Below, piece after piece: positions 54,109-62,469 of a stretch of 64,000 nucleotides of DNA. The translations under genes and the position numbers were made by a program. How positions within the stretch are numbered: the first letter of the stretch is position 1; the number at the start of each line of letters is the position of its first letter. The stretch covers positions 1,612,001-1,676,000 of the forward strand of contig NZ_JAPEMV010000001.1 in the NCBI RefSeq assembly GCF_026342355.1. The letters run 5' to 3'. The notes beneath the pieces are model-generated. The model had not been told where the DNA came from and did no database searches. It worked only from the letters and a program-made list of their open reading frames with translations. This DNA is from Streptomyces sp. NBC_00249. GTDB lineage: Bacteria > Actinomycetota > Actinomycetes > Streptomycetales > Streptomycetaceae.

Positions 54109-54300
54109 TCAGCCGGAGCAGGCGGTGCGCTGCGCGTCCTGCCATTCGCACACCGGGCACAGCACCACGCCCGGTGTCGCGACCCCGTACTCGGTGGGCT
54201 TCCCGCACTCCACGCAGTCGGCGTAGGGCGGCCCGGGCACCCGGCCGGCGGGCGCGGCCGGGGCGGGGCAGTACGACGCGGTCTCTTCCGGCTGGTCCAT
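54109..54300 (-). CDS. Small zinc-ribbon protein
   Basis: A 63-residue protein with two Cys pairs (CVECG and CPVCEW) spaced like a zinc ribbon. It has a Pro/Ala-rich N-terminus. The function is unknown. It ends 22 bp from the deacetylase stop (convergent) and lies downstream of the ABC membrane protein gene. Confidence 0.65.
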   Translation of the reverse strand: MDQPEETASYCPAPAAPAGRVPGPPYADCVECGKPTEYGVATPGVVLCPVCEWQDAQRTACSG

Positions 54301-54314
54301 GCCCCCGAGCGTAC

Positions 54315-54767
54315 TCAGCCCCGGCGCTCGCTGACGAGACAGGCGGCCGCGCCCGCGCAGCCGGCCAGCAGCACGGCCCCCGCCAGCGCCCCGGCGAGGG
54401 CCACCCCGCCGGGGTCGTGCCCCTTGAGGTCGCCGGTGAGCAGGGCGAAGCCGGCCCCCGCGGTCCCGGCGAGCAGCGCCCCGGCGAGGGCGGTCAGCAG
54501 GGCTGCCGCGTGCACGCGGGTCGCTCCGGCCGCGGCGGCGGCGCAGGCCCGGGCCGCCGGGGGTTCGGCGGTGACGCAGATCCGCACCAGCCAGGCCGTC
54601 TGCGGGACCAGCCCGGCGGCGGCGTAGCCGAGGGAGTCCAGGGCCGGGTCGCCGGGGCGCACTCCGACCGCGACGAAGCCCGCGTAGACGACGAGCGGGG
54701 CGATCCAGTGCTGGGAGCGCAGCAGGAGCGCGCCCTGGTAGCGGAGCAGGGCGGCCAGGACGGTCAC
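54315..54767 (-). CDS. ABC transporter-associated membrane protein
   Basis: A 150-residue hydrophobic protein with four to five transmembrane segments and no recognised family. It starts with GTG 54767, overlapping the stop of the broken ABC ATPase gene by 4 nt, so it was translated as its membrane partner. With the ATPase inactive the pair is probably non-functional. Confidence 0.7.
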   Translation of the reverse strand: MTVLAALLRYQGALLLRSQHWIAPLVVYAGFVAVGVRPGDPALDSLGYAAAGLVPQTAWLVRICVTAEPPAARACAAAAAGATRVHAAALLTALAGALLAGTAGAGFALLTGDLKGHDPGGVALAGALAGAVLLAGCAGAAACLVSERRG

Positions 54768-55738
54768 GGCAGTTCCTCCACGGCGCGGACGTGCCAGGGC
54801 GGGCGGGAGGTGAGCAGCGCGCGCAGTGCGGCGTCGGAGCGCGAGGCGGGCACGGTCAGCAGGAGCCCGCCGCCGGGGGCGGGTGCGCCGTCCAGGCCCG
54901 GCGGCGGTTCGGCGCCGGGCGGCCCGGTCGCGTGGATGCGTACGGAGGCCTCCCGGGCCCCGCTCACCTCGGTGAGCGTGCCGCCGTCCAGCCGGTGGTG
55001 GGCGTCGGGCAGCCCGGCGAGCCGTCCCGGGTCGTGGTCGACGAAGACCACCGTGGCCCCGGCGGCGGTGCGTTCGGCGACGGCGCGGTCCAGTTCGGTG
55101 CGGGCGGACGCGTCCAGCCCGGTCCACGCCTCGTCGAGGACGAGCAGCTCCGGTGCGGCGAGCAGGGCTTGGGCGACGGCCACCTTCTGGCTGGTCCCCT
55201 TGGACAGTTCGGCCATCGGGGTGCGGGCGTGGGCGGCGGCGCCGAAGCGCTCGAGTGCGGCCTCCGCGCGGCGGGCGGCCTCGGCTCCGGTGAGGCCGTG
55301 CACCCGGCCCAGGTGGGTCAGGTAGGAGGCGGCGGTGAGCGGCAGGGCCGCCGGGAAGCGTTCGGGGACGTAGGCGGCGCGGGCGGCCGCCGACCAGGCC
55401 CTGGGTGGGGGTGGCTAGTGCTGTGGCCGGAAAGGTTTGCCGGGTCGCGGTGTCCGGTGCGGTGCCTCGCAAGGCGGAGGGCCACCGCTTGTACTGGACG
55501 TACTCGGGTGGTCCGACAACGCGGCGAGGTGCCGTGCCGGGCGCCGTGACACGGTGAACCTTTCCGGTCACAGCACTAGGCCGGCGAGGATCCGCAGCAG
55601 GGTGGACTTGCCGCCGCCGTTGGCGCCCTCGATCCGGACGAGGGCGCCAGGCGCCAGCTCCGCCGAGATCCCGCGCAGCACCCAGGGCCGGCGCCACCCG
55701 TGGCGGTGCCAGACCCCGGTCAGGGTCAGCGCGTTCAG
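54764..55738 (-). pseudogene. ABC transporter ATP-binding protein, disrupted by MITE and frameshift
   Basis: Reading leftward, the N-terminal half runs from CTG 55738 (LTGVWHRHGWRRPWVLRGIS, then Walker A GANGGGKSTLLRILAG). It is cut at 55578 by a 159 bp palindromic element that introduces a stop (LAGLVL then TGA). Beyond it the sequence resumes as ATPTQGLVGGRPR, then needs a 2 nt shift near 55372-55392 to reach AAYVPERFPAALPLTAASYL, and continues to the signature SKGTSQKVAVAQALL and Walker B LLVLDEAWTG. The start codon is CTG where ATGA coupling to AIM24 would be expected. At least two lesions, so it is a true pseudogene in this strain. Confidence 0.88.
55416..55578. mobile_element. 159 bp palindromic MITE flanked by TA, inserted in ABC ATPase gene
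   Basis: Element 55418-55576 has 53 nt terminal inverted repeats (55418-55470 and 55524-55576) that begin GTGCTGTGRCCGGAAAGGTT and match at 42 of 53 positions. TA at 55416-55417 and again at 55577-55578 fits the TA target duplication of the IS630/Tc1-mariner group. It encodes no protein. Ten of the eleven arm differences are G-U compatible in plus-strand RNA. Confidence 0.88.
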
Positions 55739-56409
55739 TGCGCCGCCGCCGTCTCGGTCACCTCGCTGGGCCGGACGATGACGAAGCCCTCGCCGCTCAG
55801 CTTGAGCTGGACGGCCTCGCCGGAGCCGCCGCGGATCATCGAGCCGACCGACTGGGAGCGGTGCAGTCCGGTGTCCAGGGAGGCGCTCCAGCCGACCACC
55901 GCGTCCGTGTCCACGTAGACGGGGGCCTGCGGGCTGACCGGGATGATGACCGGGCTGGCGTCGCAGACGATCGCGAGCTTGCCGGTGCCGGTGAAGAGGC
56001 TGTTGAAGAGGCCGCCGCCGGTCATGCCGGCGCCCTTCACCATCTTGATCTCGTAGGACAGGCTCGGGTCGAAGCACAGGACGTTGCGGCCGTTGACGGT
56101 CAGGGCGTCGCCGGTCTCGAAGTCCACGACGAAGCAGTGGCCGCCCTGGTGCGCGAACCAGGCCTCGCCCTGCCCGCGTACGGACATCAGCGCGAGCCCC
56201 TCGCCGGTGACGGCCCGCTTGAGCATGCCGCCTATGCCCTGGCCCTTGCGCTCGAACTGGAGGTTGCCCCGGAAGGCGATCATCGAGCCCTGGCGGGCGA
56301 ACATCTCACCGTTGACGGCGTACTTGACGGACTTGGCGTTCTGGAGGGTCATGCCCGGTGCGGCGGACGGCTGGGCCAGGTTCTCGGACGAGAAAAGATC
56401 GCTTATCAC
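55735..56409 (-). CDS. AIM24 family protein
   Basis: A 224-residue soluble beta-rich protein of the AIM24 (mitochondrial biogenesis / TRAP-like) family. The conserved lines are APGMTLQNAKSVKYAVNGEM, KGQGIGGMLKRAVTGEGLAL and VKGAGMTGGGLFNSLFTGTG. The start is GTG 56409 (VISDLFSSENL); relatives recalled from Streptomyces start MKSDLFSSENL, so the first two or three codons seem replaced by the neighbouring element. AAGG lies 10 nt upstream of the GTG, inside the element, so expression now depends on foreign DNA. It was co-transcribed with the ABC genes downstream. Confidence 0.88.
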   Translation of the reverse strand: MISDLFSSENLAQPSAAPGMTLQNAKSVKYAVNGEMFARQGSMIAFRGNLQFERKGQGIGGMLKRAVTGEGLALMSVRGQGEAWFAHQGGHCFVVDFETGDALTVNGRNVLCFDPSLSYEIKMVKGAGMTGGGLFNSLFTGTGKLAIVCDASPVIIPVSPQAPVYVDTDAVVGWSASLDTGLHRSQSVGSMIRGGSGEAVQLKLSGEGFVIVRPSEVTETAAAH

Positions 56410-56505
56410 TGCGCTTTGACCTTGTCTCTTTAGACGGTAGAAGAGGAGTGCAACTAGCTTTCTATTCACTCTACTTGAGTGCGTCTCATTGCCTATGGTG
56501 TAGGC
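56410..56505. other. AT-richer junction region
   Basis: The 96 bp between the AIM24 start and the first recombinase is markedly poorer in GC than the rest of the window. It contains CACTC-TACTT-GAGTG (56467-56481), a 5 bp inverted repeat, and carries divergent expression signals: AAGG for AIM24 and GGTGTAGG before ATG 56506. It probably holds the element end and recombinase binding sites. Confidence 0.6.
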
Positions 56506-57948
56506 ATGTTGCTGACCTACTTCACCCGGGACGGCTGGGAGTCCTGGGACCTGGGCCGGGAGCCCCTCATTCGCCAGGACATGCCGGTCCTGATTGATGA
56601 CGACCTACGATTCGAGGACGAGCACGGCCCCCGCCCCACCGTCGCGGTGAACGCCTGGCTCCGCGAACTCCCCATCAGCGGGGTGCCGGCCGCGAAGTCC
56701 TGGCGCTCGTACGCGCAGGCCATGCGATCTTGGCTGGAGTTCCTGGCCTCCCGCTCCATGCATCCCTTCGCGGAGCGCGCAGACCTGCGGGCCGCACTGG
56801 GCGCCTTCGCGGAGTACCGGCTGGCCGGCCCAGTCGAAGCCCGATGGGACGGCGCCACCTGGAACCACCGCGTCAACGTGATGTCCCGCTTCTACTCCTG
56901 GGCCGTCGACAACGACCACTGCACGAAGGTCCCGTTCACGTACGCCATGGGCACCCGCTACAGCAGGGAGGCCGGCGCGATAGAGGCACGCCGCAACACC
57001 GCCACCGTCCGCCGCGCGAAGCCCCACGTGACGATGAAGTACTTGGAGCCGGAGTTCCGGGACACCTTCCTCCGGGCCCTGGCCGGGTTGGACCCGGACG
57101 GCGTCCCGGACGACTCCTTCCGCGGCCGAGAACTGGCCCGTAACGCCGCCGTGGGCGGCCTGGTCACAGCCACCGGCCTGCGCGCACAGGAGTTCACCTA
57201 CCTGCTGACCTACGAACTTCCCTCCCTGCCCGCACGACGGACCCCGGTCCCGGTCTGGTTCCCGCTTGCCGAATCCACGACCAAGGGACAAAAGGCACGC
57301 GCCACCTGGACCAGCCACCGGGCCCTGGCCGATGTCCACCAGTACGTCGAGCTGGACCGGGACGCCGCCGTGACCCGCGGCCCCTACCGGCCTCCGGCCC
57401 GCCTCGGGTCGCCGCTGTTCATCGAAGCACCCGACCACGAAGGCGCCCGGATCAACGACCACCGCACCCGGTGGCGGCACCTCTCACCGGCCGAACGCCT
57501 CCGCCTGGTCAACCCCGACGGCACGTCACCAATGGTCGCTGTGCAGTCCACCGGCCGCCCCTTCGTGGACTGGGACACCGTCCTCCGGCGCACCTCCCAG
57601 CGCATCCGGGAACGCTACGAACTCCGATTCCCCACGGTCCACGCCCACACGCTCCGCCACACCTTCGCGATGGAGACCCTGGAGGCCCTGGTCCAGGGCT
57701 ACTACCAGCGGGCCGCCGCGCTGATCACCGAAACCGGCGGAGACGGCGGCCTGGCCCTCTACCTCACGAAGACGGACCCGCTGATGATCCTTCGGGATCT
57801 CCTCGGCCACTCCTCCGTCACGACCACGGAAATCTACCTCCGGCGCCTGGACGTCCAGCGGATCTACCGCGACGCCTACGCCGCCGCCGGGCGCACGAAC
57901 CATGACGCCGAGGCAGAGGCTGCCGCAGAGTTCGGAGAGGACACCTGA
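56506..57948 (+). CDS. Tyrosine recombinase/integrase (trio member A)
   Basis: A 480-residue phage-type integrase with a SAM-like core-binding domain (about 45-180) and a catalytic domain. The active-site residues are complete: Arg226 in TATGLRAQEF, His381 and Arg384 in HTLRHTFAME, His435 in LLGHSSVTTTEIY and nucleophile Tyr444. ATG 56506 is preferred to GTG 56479. The stop shares its A with the ATG of the next recombinase (TGATG). It is the most canonical member of the trio and the best candidate for strand cleavage. Confidence 0.9.
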   Translation: MLLTYFTRDGWESWDLGREPLIRQDMPVLIDDDLRFEDEHGPRPTVAVNAWLRELPISGVPAAKSWRSYAQAMRSWLEFLASRSMHPFAERADLRAALGAFAEYRLAGPVEARWDGATWNHRVNVMSRFYSWAVDNDHCTKVPFTYAMGTRYSREAGAIEARRNTATVRRAKPHVTMKYLEPEFRDTFLRALAGLDPDGVPDDSFRGRELARNAAVGGLVTATGLRAQEFTYLLTYELPSLPARRTPVPVWFPLAESTTKGQKARATWTSHRALADVHQYVELDRDAAVTRGPYRPPARLGSPLFIEAPDHEGARINDHRTRWRHLSPAERLRLVNPDGTSPMVAVQSTGRPFVDWDTVLRRTSQRIRERYELRFPTVHAHTLRHTFAMETLEALVQGYYQRAAALITETGGDGGLALYLTKTDPLMILRDLLGHSSVTTTEIYLRRLDVQRIYRDAYAAAGRTNHDAEAEAAAEFGEDT

Positions 57949-59699
57949 TGCCCGCCTCCCTGCACCACGACCCCGTGCGGGTCGAATTCGTCTTTCCCGA
58001 CGGGACCCGATACACGACACGCTTCGACGGGACCGCGAACGACCAGCTGGCCGCCGAGCTGGCCGCCGCCTTCCCCGCCCTGGTCCACCCCCACGGAAGG
58101 ATCGGCACCCGGAAGACGGCACTGCACTACGCCTCCTACCTCCGGGGCATGGTCCGTTGGCTGGCGGCGGAAGGTTTCACGGGCGGCCTGTCCCAGCTGA
58201 CCCGCCCCCTTCTGTTCCGGTTCTGGATGGCTGTCACCGTCCAACACGCAGACCTGTCCCGCTCCCTGCTCCGCGCCGCCCACCAGGTCAGCGGCACCCT
58301 GCCGCCGGATGTCGTCCCGTACCTGGATGGGAAGCTGATCAAGGCCCGCCGTCGGCCGGATCCTCTCCCCCCGTACACGGAGGGAGAGTGGCAGCGCATC
58401 ACCGAAGCCCTGCAGCAAGTGGTCGAAGAGAGCTGGGCCGACCACCGCCGGGCCCTGGCCGAGGCCGCTGGAGGCGAGGATCCGCGAGTGGCCGGCCTCA
58501 CCCCGCCCAACATCGCCCGGGAACTCCTCCAGCACGGGCCCATGTCCAGCAAAGCGTTCGCCGCGCACATCGGATGGCACCGGCACCGGGTTGATGCGGC
58601 CAAGACGCTGCCCCCCCTACGAGAGGCCCTGTATCCGGCGGCCGCCACCGCCGCCGCGTACCGCCTTCTCCTCGGCGTCTACAGCGGGGTGGTACCAGAC
58701 GGCCTGTCCGGCCTTGGAATCAGTGACGTGACGTGGGCCGGAGACTCCTCCATTCTCCTGGACTACGTGAAGGGCCGGCGCGGTCCGGAGTCGGTCAAGC
58801 TCACCGGCCGAGCGGTCCGCCTGATCGAACGATGGCTGGAACACTCGGCCCTCCTGCGCAAGCACGCCCGCCCCGAAGTCCGCGACGAACTCTGGCTCCG
58901 GCTCCGGGCGAATCGCTTCAAGGCCGAGTCAGGCGGCCACGGGTACGTCGTCAGCGGACCCGACCCGGACGGGACCAACCTGCGGGCCAAGGACACCGGG
59001 CTGGTGGCCCGCATGGGGCTGTTGGACGACACCGGAAAGCCGTTGCAGCTTCACCCGTCACGTATCCGGACAACCTACTTGAACACCCTGAGCCGCAAGG
59101 GATGGACGGGGAATACGGCCATCGACCCCAACCACTCCGCCGCCGTGGAGGGGGACCGATACCTGACCGCGCAGACCCCGGCTCAGATGGACGCAGTAGA
59201 AGCGATCATCGAGGAGAGCCAGGCGGACATCCTCCGGCGTGCCCTCCCCCCAACGGTTCTCACCCAGGAAGCGGCCGCCCGCGCGGCCGCCGACCTCCCC
59301 GCGGAGGCGGCCCGGCTCGGCCTGACTGACGGTGCCCTGTCCGAACTCCTGACCGGGGAACGCGACGTGTTCACCGCGTCGTGCAAAGACCCCCTGTCCG
59401 GCCTCCACGGGCCCGCAGGAAAGCCCTGTCCGGCCCGGCCATGGGTGTGCCTCCTGTGCCCTCTCGCCGTGTTCATGCCCCGCCACGCGGCCAACCTGCT
59501 GCGGCTCCGCGCGTTCTTCGCCCGGCAGTACCGGCAGATGACCACCGCCGAATTCGTCGCGGTGTTCGGCCCGTACGCCGACCACCTGGACCGGGAGGTC
59601 CTGCCCGCGTTTCCGCCCGCCGTGCTGGAGGCCGCGGCGGCCGCCGTGGCCGACACCGACGACCAGATTCCCGTCCGCCCCGAGGAGATGACCGTATGA
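57948..59699 (+). CDS. Divergent tyrosine recombinase (trio member B)
   Basis: A 583-residue protein of the integrase superfamily with relaxed active-site motifs. The Box I region reads YSGVVPDGLSGLGISDV (245-261), where the invariant Arg is absent. LHPSRIRTTYLNTL (368-381) keeps the His-x-x-Arg, and NHSAAVEGDRYL gives His396 and Tyr405. A C-terminal Cys cluster (479, 494, 501, 504) looks like a zinc knuckle, as in long trio recombinases. ATG 57948 overlaps the first gene by one base; its stop overlaps the third gene (ATGA). It may act as a structural partner rather than a cleaving enzyme. Confidence 0.85.
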   Translation: MPASLHHDPVRVEFVFPDGTRYTTRFDGTANDQLAAELAAAFPALVHPHGRIGTRKTALHYASYLRGMVRWLAAEGFTGGLSQLTRPLLFRFWMAVTVQHADLSRSLLRAAHQVSGTLPPDVVPYLDGKLIKARRRPDPLPPYTEGEWQRITEALQQVVEESWADHRRALAEAAGGEDPRVAGLTPPNIARELLQHGPMSSKAFAAHIGWHRHRVDAAKTLPPLREALYPAAATAAAYRLLLGVYSGVVPDGLSGLGISDVTWAGDSSILLDYVKGRRGPESVKLTGRAVRLIERWLEHSALLRKHARPEVRDELWLRLRANRFKAESGGHGYVVSGPDPDGTNLRAKDTGLVARMGLLDDTGKPLQLHPSRIRTTYLNTLSRKGWTGNTAIDPNHSAAVEGDRYLTAQTPAQMDAVEAIIEESQADILRRALPPTVLTQEAAARAAADLPAEAARLGLTDGALSELLTGERDVFTASCKDPLSGLHGPAGKPCPARPWVCLLCPLAVFMPRHAANLLRLRAFFARQYRQMTTAEFVAVFGPYADHLDREVLPAFPPAVLEAAAAAVADTDDQIPVRPEEMTV

Positions 59700-61894
59700 C
59701 GACGCCCAGCATTCTTGCGGCCGCCGGCCGCCGGTCCCCGTTCTCAGGACTGGACGTCTGTACGGTTGCCCAGCTGGAGATGCCACCCGGGAACCGCGGC
59801 CCCCTGTTCGATGACGACCTATGGGATATGACGGGACTGGCCCGGGCCCCGAAGTCACTCACCCCCACCGCCCTGCGCTGGGACTTCCGCCGGATCGTGA
59901 ACCCGGCGTGGAGGACCGTAGCGAAGGAGATGATCCTGGCCCTCCTGGCACCGCAGGATGAGCACGTGGCCGTGCTGCCGCACGCGTTCCGCAAGCCCAA
60001 AGCGGTCAGCGCGGTGTACGGGCAGATCAGCAGTATGGCCCTCTGGTTGAACTGGCTTCATACGGAAGGCGTCCGCACCCTGGCTGACGTCGACCAAAAC
60101 CTTTGCGACCATTACATGGCCTTCGCCTCCCGCAGCACCAGGCACGGCAGGACCGTCCAGCCCTCCACGCTCTTGAACCTTCTCCTGCCTGTGCAGTACC
60201 TGGCCTTCTACAGCGGTCTGTTCACCCACGACGCCTACGCCACCGGATTCACCCCCTGGGCGGGCCGGTCCGTATTCGAGGTGGCCGGCGCGAAGAAGCA
60301 GGCTGGGAACCTCTCCGGGCCGGTCCCGGACCACGTCTTCCAGCCGATGATGGCGGCCGCCCTGTGGGTGGTCGAAACCCTCGGCCCCTACGTCGCGGAG
60401 GAGATCGAGCGCGCGCAGGCCCGGAAGGAGTCCCGCCCCACCATCGGCATCCGGTACTCCCTCTCCAAGCGGGATAGGGACAGGTTCGCGGAGCACCTGA
60501 ATGCGTGCGTGCGTGACGGTGTGCCGCTTCCCCAGCTGGACAGGGGGTCGATCACTCAGCGGGTCCGGAGCGGGGTCTGGTCGCTTTCGGACCCGCTTCT
60601 GGAAGTAAACCTGGACCAGCTGGGGAGGGATGCCGGGGTCAGCAAAGAGATTCAGATCGGGCCCCTGGAGGTGCTCCGCCCGCTGATCGAAGAGGCCGCG
60701 GCGAAGGTAGGCGTGGCGGCCGTCCACGGTCGCGGTGCCGCCCTGGTCCAGCGGGCGGACGGGAACGGCGCGGCGCCGTGGACGCTGCCACTCGACTACC
60801 GGCAACTTCGAACCCTCGGCAGTCTCGTACAGGGGGCCTGCCTGGTCGTCACGGCGGCCCTTAGCGGGATGCGGGCCAGTGAGCTGGCAGAGCTGTCCAC
60901 GGACTCATGTCTCCCGCCCACCCCCGCGTACAGCGGCGCCATGCGCTACCGGCTGGCGTCCCGACTGATCAAGGGCCAGGAGTTCGGCGGCGTCCCGGAG
61001 GAGTGGGTGGTGATCGAAGAAGCCTGGCGGGCTGTCGGCCTGGCCGCACGGATCGCCCAGCGGGACGGATCCTTGAACGGGGCCCTGTTCGGCAGGAAGA
61101 GGTCAGCCTCGGCCGACATCTACATTCAGTTCCGGACCTGGGTCAACGGCCCCGAAGGCGGCCGCCTCGGACTGGCACCGATCCCGGACGGCCCCGTGAA
61201 CGCACGGAACCTCCGCCGCACGCTGGCCATGGCGCTGGCCAACCGGCCCGGCGGCCTGATCGCCGCGAAAATCCACCTTAAGCATGTGCACGTGGCCACC
61301 ACCGAGGGCTACGCGCACCGTCCCGGCGGCGCACAAGGCATCTTCCTGGCCGAGGTCGGGGAGGAGGAGGCGAAGCACCACCTGGAGCTGACCGCCACCG
61401 CGTTCCGGGAGTTCCAGGCCGGCATCATGCCGTCCGGCCCCGGGGCCCGGGACGTGATCGCCGCGTTCACGCACGTGGACGCCGCCCTGGCCGATCACCA
61501 GGCCGGGGGACCCAAGGTGATGGGGTCGGACCGGCAGCTGGTCAACCTCCTGCGAAGCCAGTCCCAGTTCCTCCACGCCGGCGCCGCGAACTACTGCTGG
61601 TTCAAGGACCCCCATAAGGCCCTGTGCTTGAAGATCGCCGGGGCTTCGGTCACCACGGACTCCAAGCCTATGGCGGGGATGTGCGACTCCGCACGGTGCC
61701 CGCAGGCCACCCACCACCCGGTCCACCGGCAGGTGTGGGCCGACAACGCCGAGAGGACGCGCGTGTTCCTCGGCTCCATCCCCCGGGGCCACAAGGCCGA
61801 ACGGGACCGTGTCCGGGCCGACCTGGACAGGTCGCTCCGGGTACTGGACGAAATCGACGCCGCCGGGACCGGCCCGGCACAGGAAGGAGACTGA
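59696..61894 (+). CDS. Tyrosine recombinase (trio member C)
   Basis: A 732-residue long integrase. Box I Arg393 is in ALSGMRASELAEL. The His-x-x-Arg position reads NARNLRRTLAMA, with Asn replacing His (Asn505, Arg508). HLKHVHVATTEGYAHR holds His530/His532 and Tyr539 as nucleophile candidate. The C-terminal Cys residues (634, 644, 663, 668) resemble a zinc site. ATG 59696 overlaps the second gene by 4 nt. It belongs with the large recombinases of Tn554-like or trio systems. Confidence 0.85.
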   Translation: MTTPSILAAAGRRSPFSGLDVCTVAQLEMPPGNRGPLFDDDLWDMTGLARAPKSLTPTALRWDFRRIVNPAWRTVAKEMILALLAPQDEHVAVLPHAFRKPKAVSAVYGQISSMALWLNWLHTEGVRTLADVDQNLCDHYMAFASRSTRHGRTVQPSTLLNLLLPVQYLAFYSGLFTHDAYATGFTPWAGRSVFEVAGAKKQAGNLSGPVPDHVFQPMMAAALWVVETLGPYVAEEIERAQARKESRPTIGIRYSLSKRDRDRFAEHLNACVRDGVPLPQLDRGSITQRVRSGVWSLSDPLLEVNLDQLGRDAGVSKEIQIGPLEVLRPLIEEAAAKVGVAAVHGRGAALVQRADGNGAAPWTLPLDYRQLRTLGSLVQGACLVVTAALSGMRASELAELSTDSCLPPTPAYSGAMRYRLASRLIKGQEFGGVPEEWVVIEEAWRAVGLAARIAQRDGSLNGALFGRKRSASADIYIQFRTWVNGPEGGRLGLAPIPDGPVNARNLRRTLAMALANRPGGLIAAKIHLKHVHVATTEGYAHRPGGAQGIFLAEVGEEEAKHHLELTATAFREFQAGIMPSGPGARDVIAAFTHVDAALADHQAGGPKVMGSDRQLVNLLRSQSQFLHAGAANYCWFKDPHKALCLKIAGASVTTDSKPMAGMCDSARCPQATHHPVHRQVWADNAERTRVFLGSIPRGHKAERDRVRADLDRSLRVLDEIDAAGTGPAQEGD

Positions 61895-61895
61895 C

Positions 61896-62378
61896 GTGGC
61901 CCGGATCTCCGAGGAGACGAAGCAGCACAACGAGGGAGCGATCCGGGCCGCGATGGACCGGCTACTCCGGGGTGAACTCCCGCGCGGCGGCCGGTGCGAC
62001 TTGAAGACCCTGGCCGCCGAGGCCGGCGTGACCCGCACCGGCTTCTACCCTAAGAAGGACCGGGCCGGGAACGAGCGGCCCGGCCCGTACCAGCACCTGG
62101 CGGAGGAGTTTGAGCGGCGCGTGAAGGCCGCGCAGGAGACCGGGGAGATCATCGACCCTCGGGACGCCCAGATAGAGCGTCTGAAGGCCGAAAATGCTGG
62201 TCTGCGGGAGCGGCTGGCGGCCAACCGGGACACCATCGCGGAACTGACGGTGTTCCGCACGGTGGCCGTGTCGCAGCTGGCCGCGCAGTACGAGGAAATC
62301 GAGCGGCTCCGTAAGGCCCTGGACGGCGCCGGGAACGTCCGCACGTTGCCGCTGAGCGGCCGTACCGGTCCCGCGTAG
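61896..62378 (+). CDS. TnpC-like HTH/coiled-coil accessory protein
   Basis: A 160-residue protein starting with GTG 61896 after AGGAAGGA. Residues 34-52 form an HTH-like segment (DLKTLAAEAGVTRTGFYPK). Residues 88-142 form a heptad-rich coiled coil (AQIERLKAENAGLRERLAAN onward). Size and position match TnpC/DUF6262-type proteins that follow recombinase pairs in Tn554-like elements and influence orientation or efficiency of integration. It starts one base after the stop of the third recombinase. Confidence 0.78.
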   Translation: MARISEETKQHNEGAIRAAMDRLLRGELPRGGRCDLKTLAAEAGVTRTGFYPKKDRAGNERPGPYQHLAEEFERRVKAAQETGEIIDPRDAQIERLKAENAGLRERLAANRDTIAELTVFRTVAVSQLAAQYEEIERLRKALDGAGNVRTLPLSGRTGPA

Positions 62379-62412
62379 CCTGGAGTGGCACAACGACCCT
62401 CCCACGTCAGCA

Positions 62413-62455
62413 GAAGGGGCCCCACCAGGTCTGTGGTTCTGGTGGGGGCCCCTTC
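62413..62455. terminator. Bidirectional terminator after the recombinase module
   Basis: AGAAGGGGCCCCACCAG (62412-62428) pairs with CTGGTGGGGGCCCCTTC (62439-62455) with one bulged base and a 10 nt loop. It separates the rightward recombinase genes from the leftward sugar genes. Confidence 0.8.
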
Positions 62456-62469
62456 GCGTACCCGGGCGG

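Larger units (their letters stand above)
56400..62455 (+). mobile_element. Integrated trio-recombinase element (left end and recombinase module)
   Basis: Three adjacent overlapping tyrosine recombinase genes plus a small HTH/coiled-coil gene occupy this span, directly abutting the 5' end of the AIM24 gene, where base composition drops (56400-56505). This is the arrangement of Recombinase-in-Trio and Tn554-like elements. The left boundary is inferred from the altered AIM24 start; the right boundary is not in the window or cannot be seen, and the leftward sugar genes after 62470 may also belong to it. Confidence 0.7.

Noticed and set aside
56410..56469. Longer AIM24 start at 56469
   Set aside because: Those 20 residues are encoded by AT-rich element DNA and do not resemble the family; GTG 56409 has a ribosome binding site.
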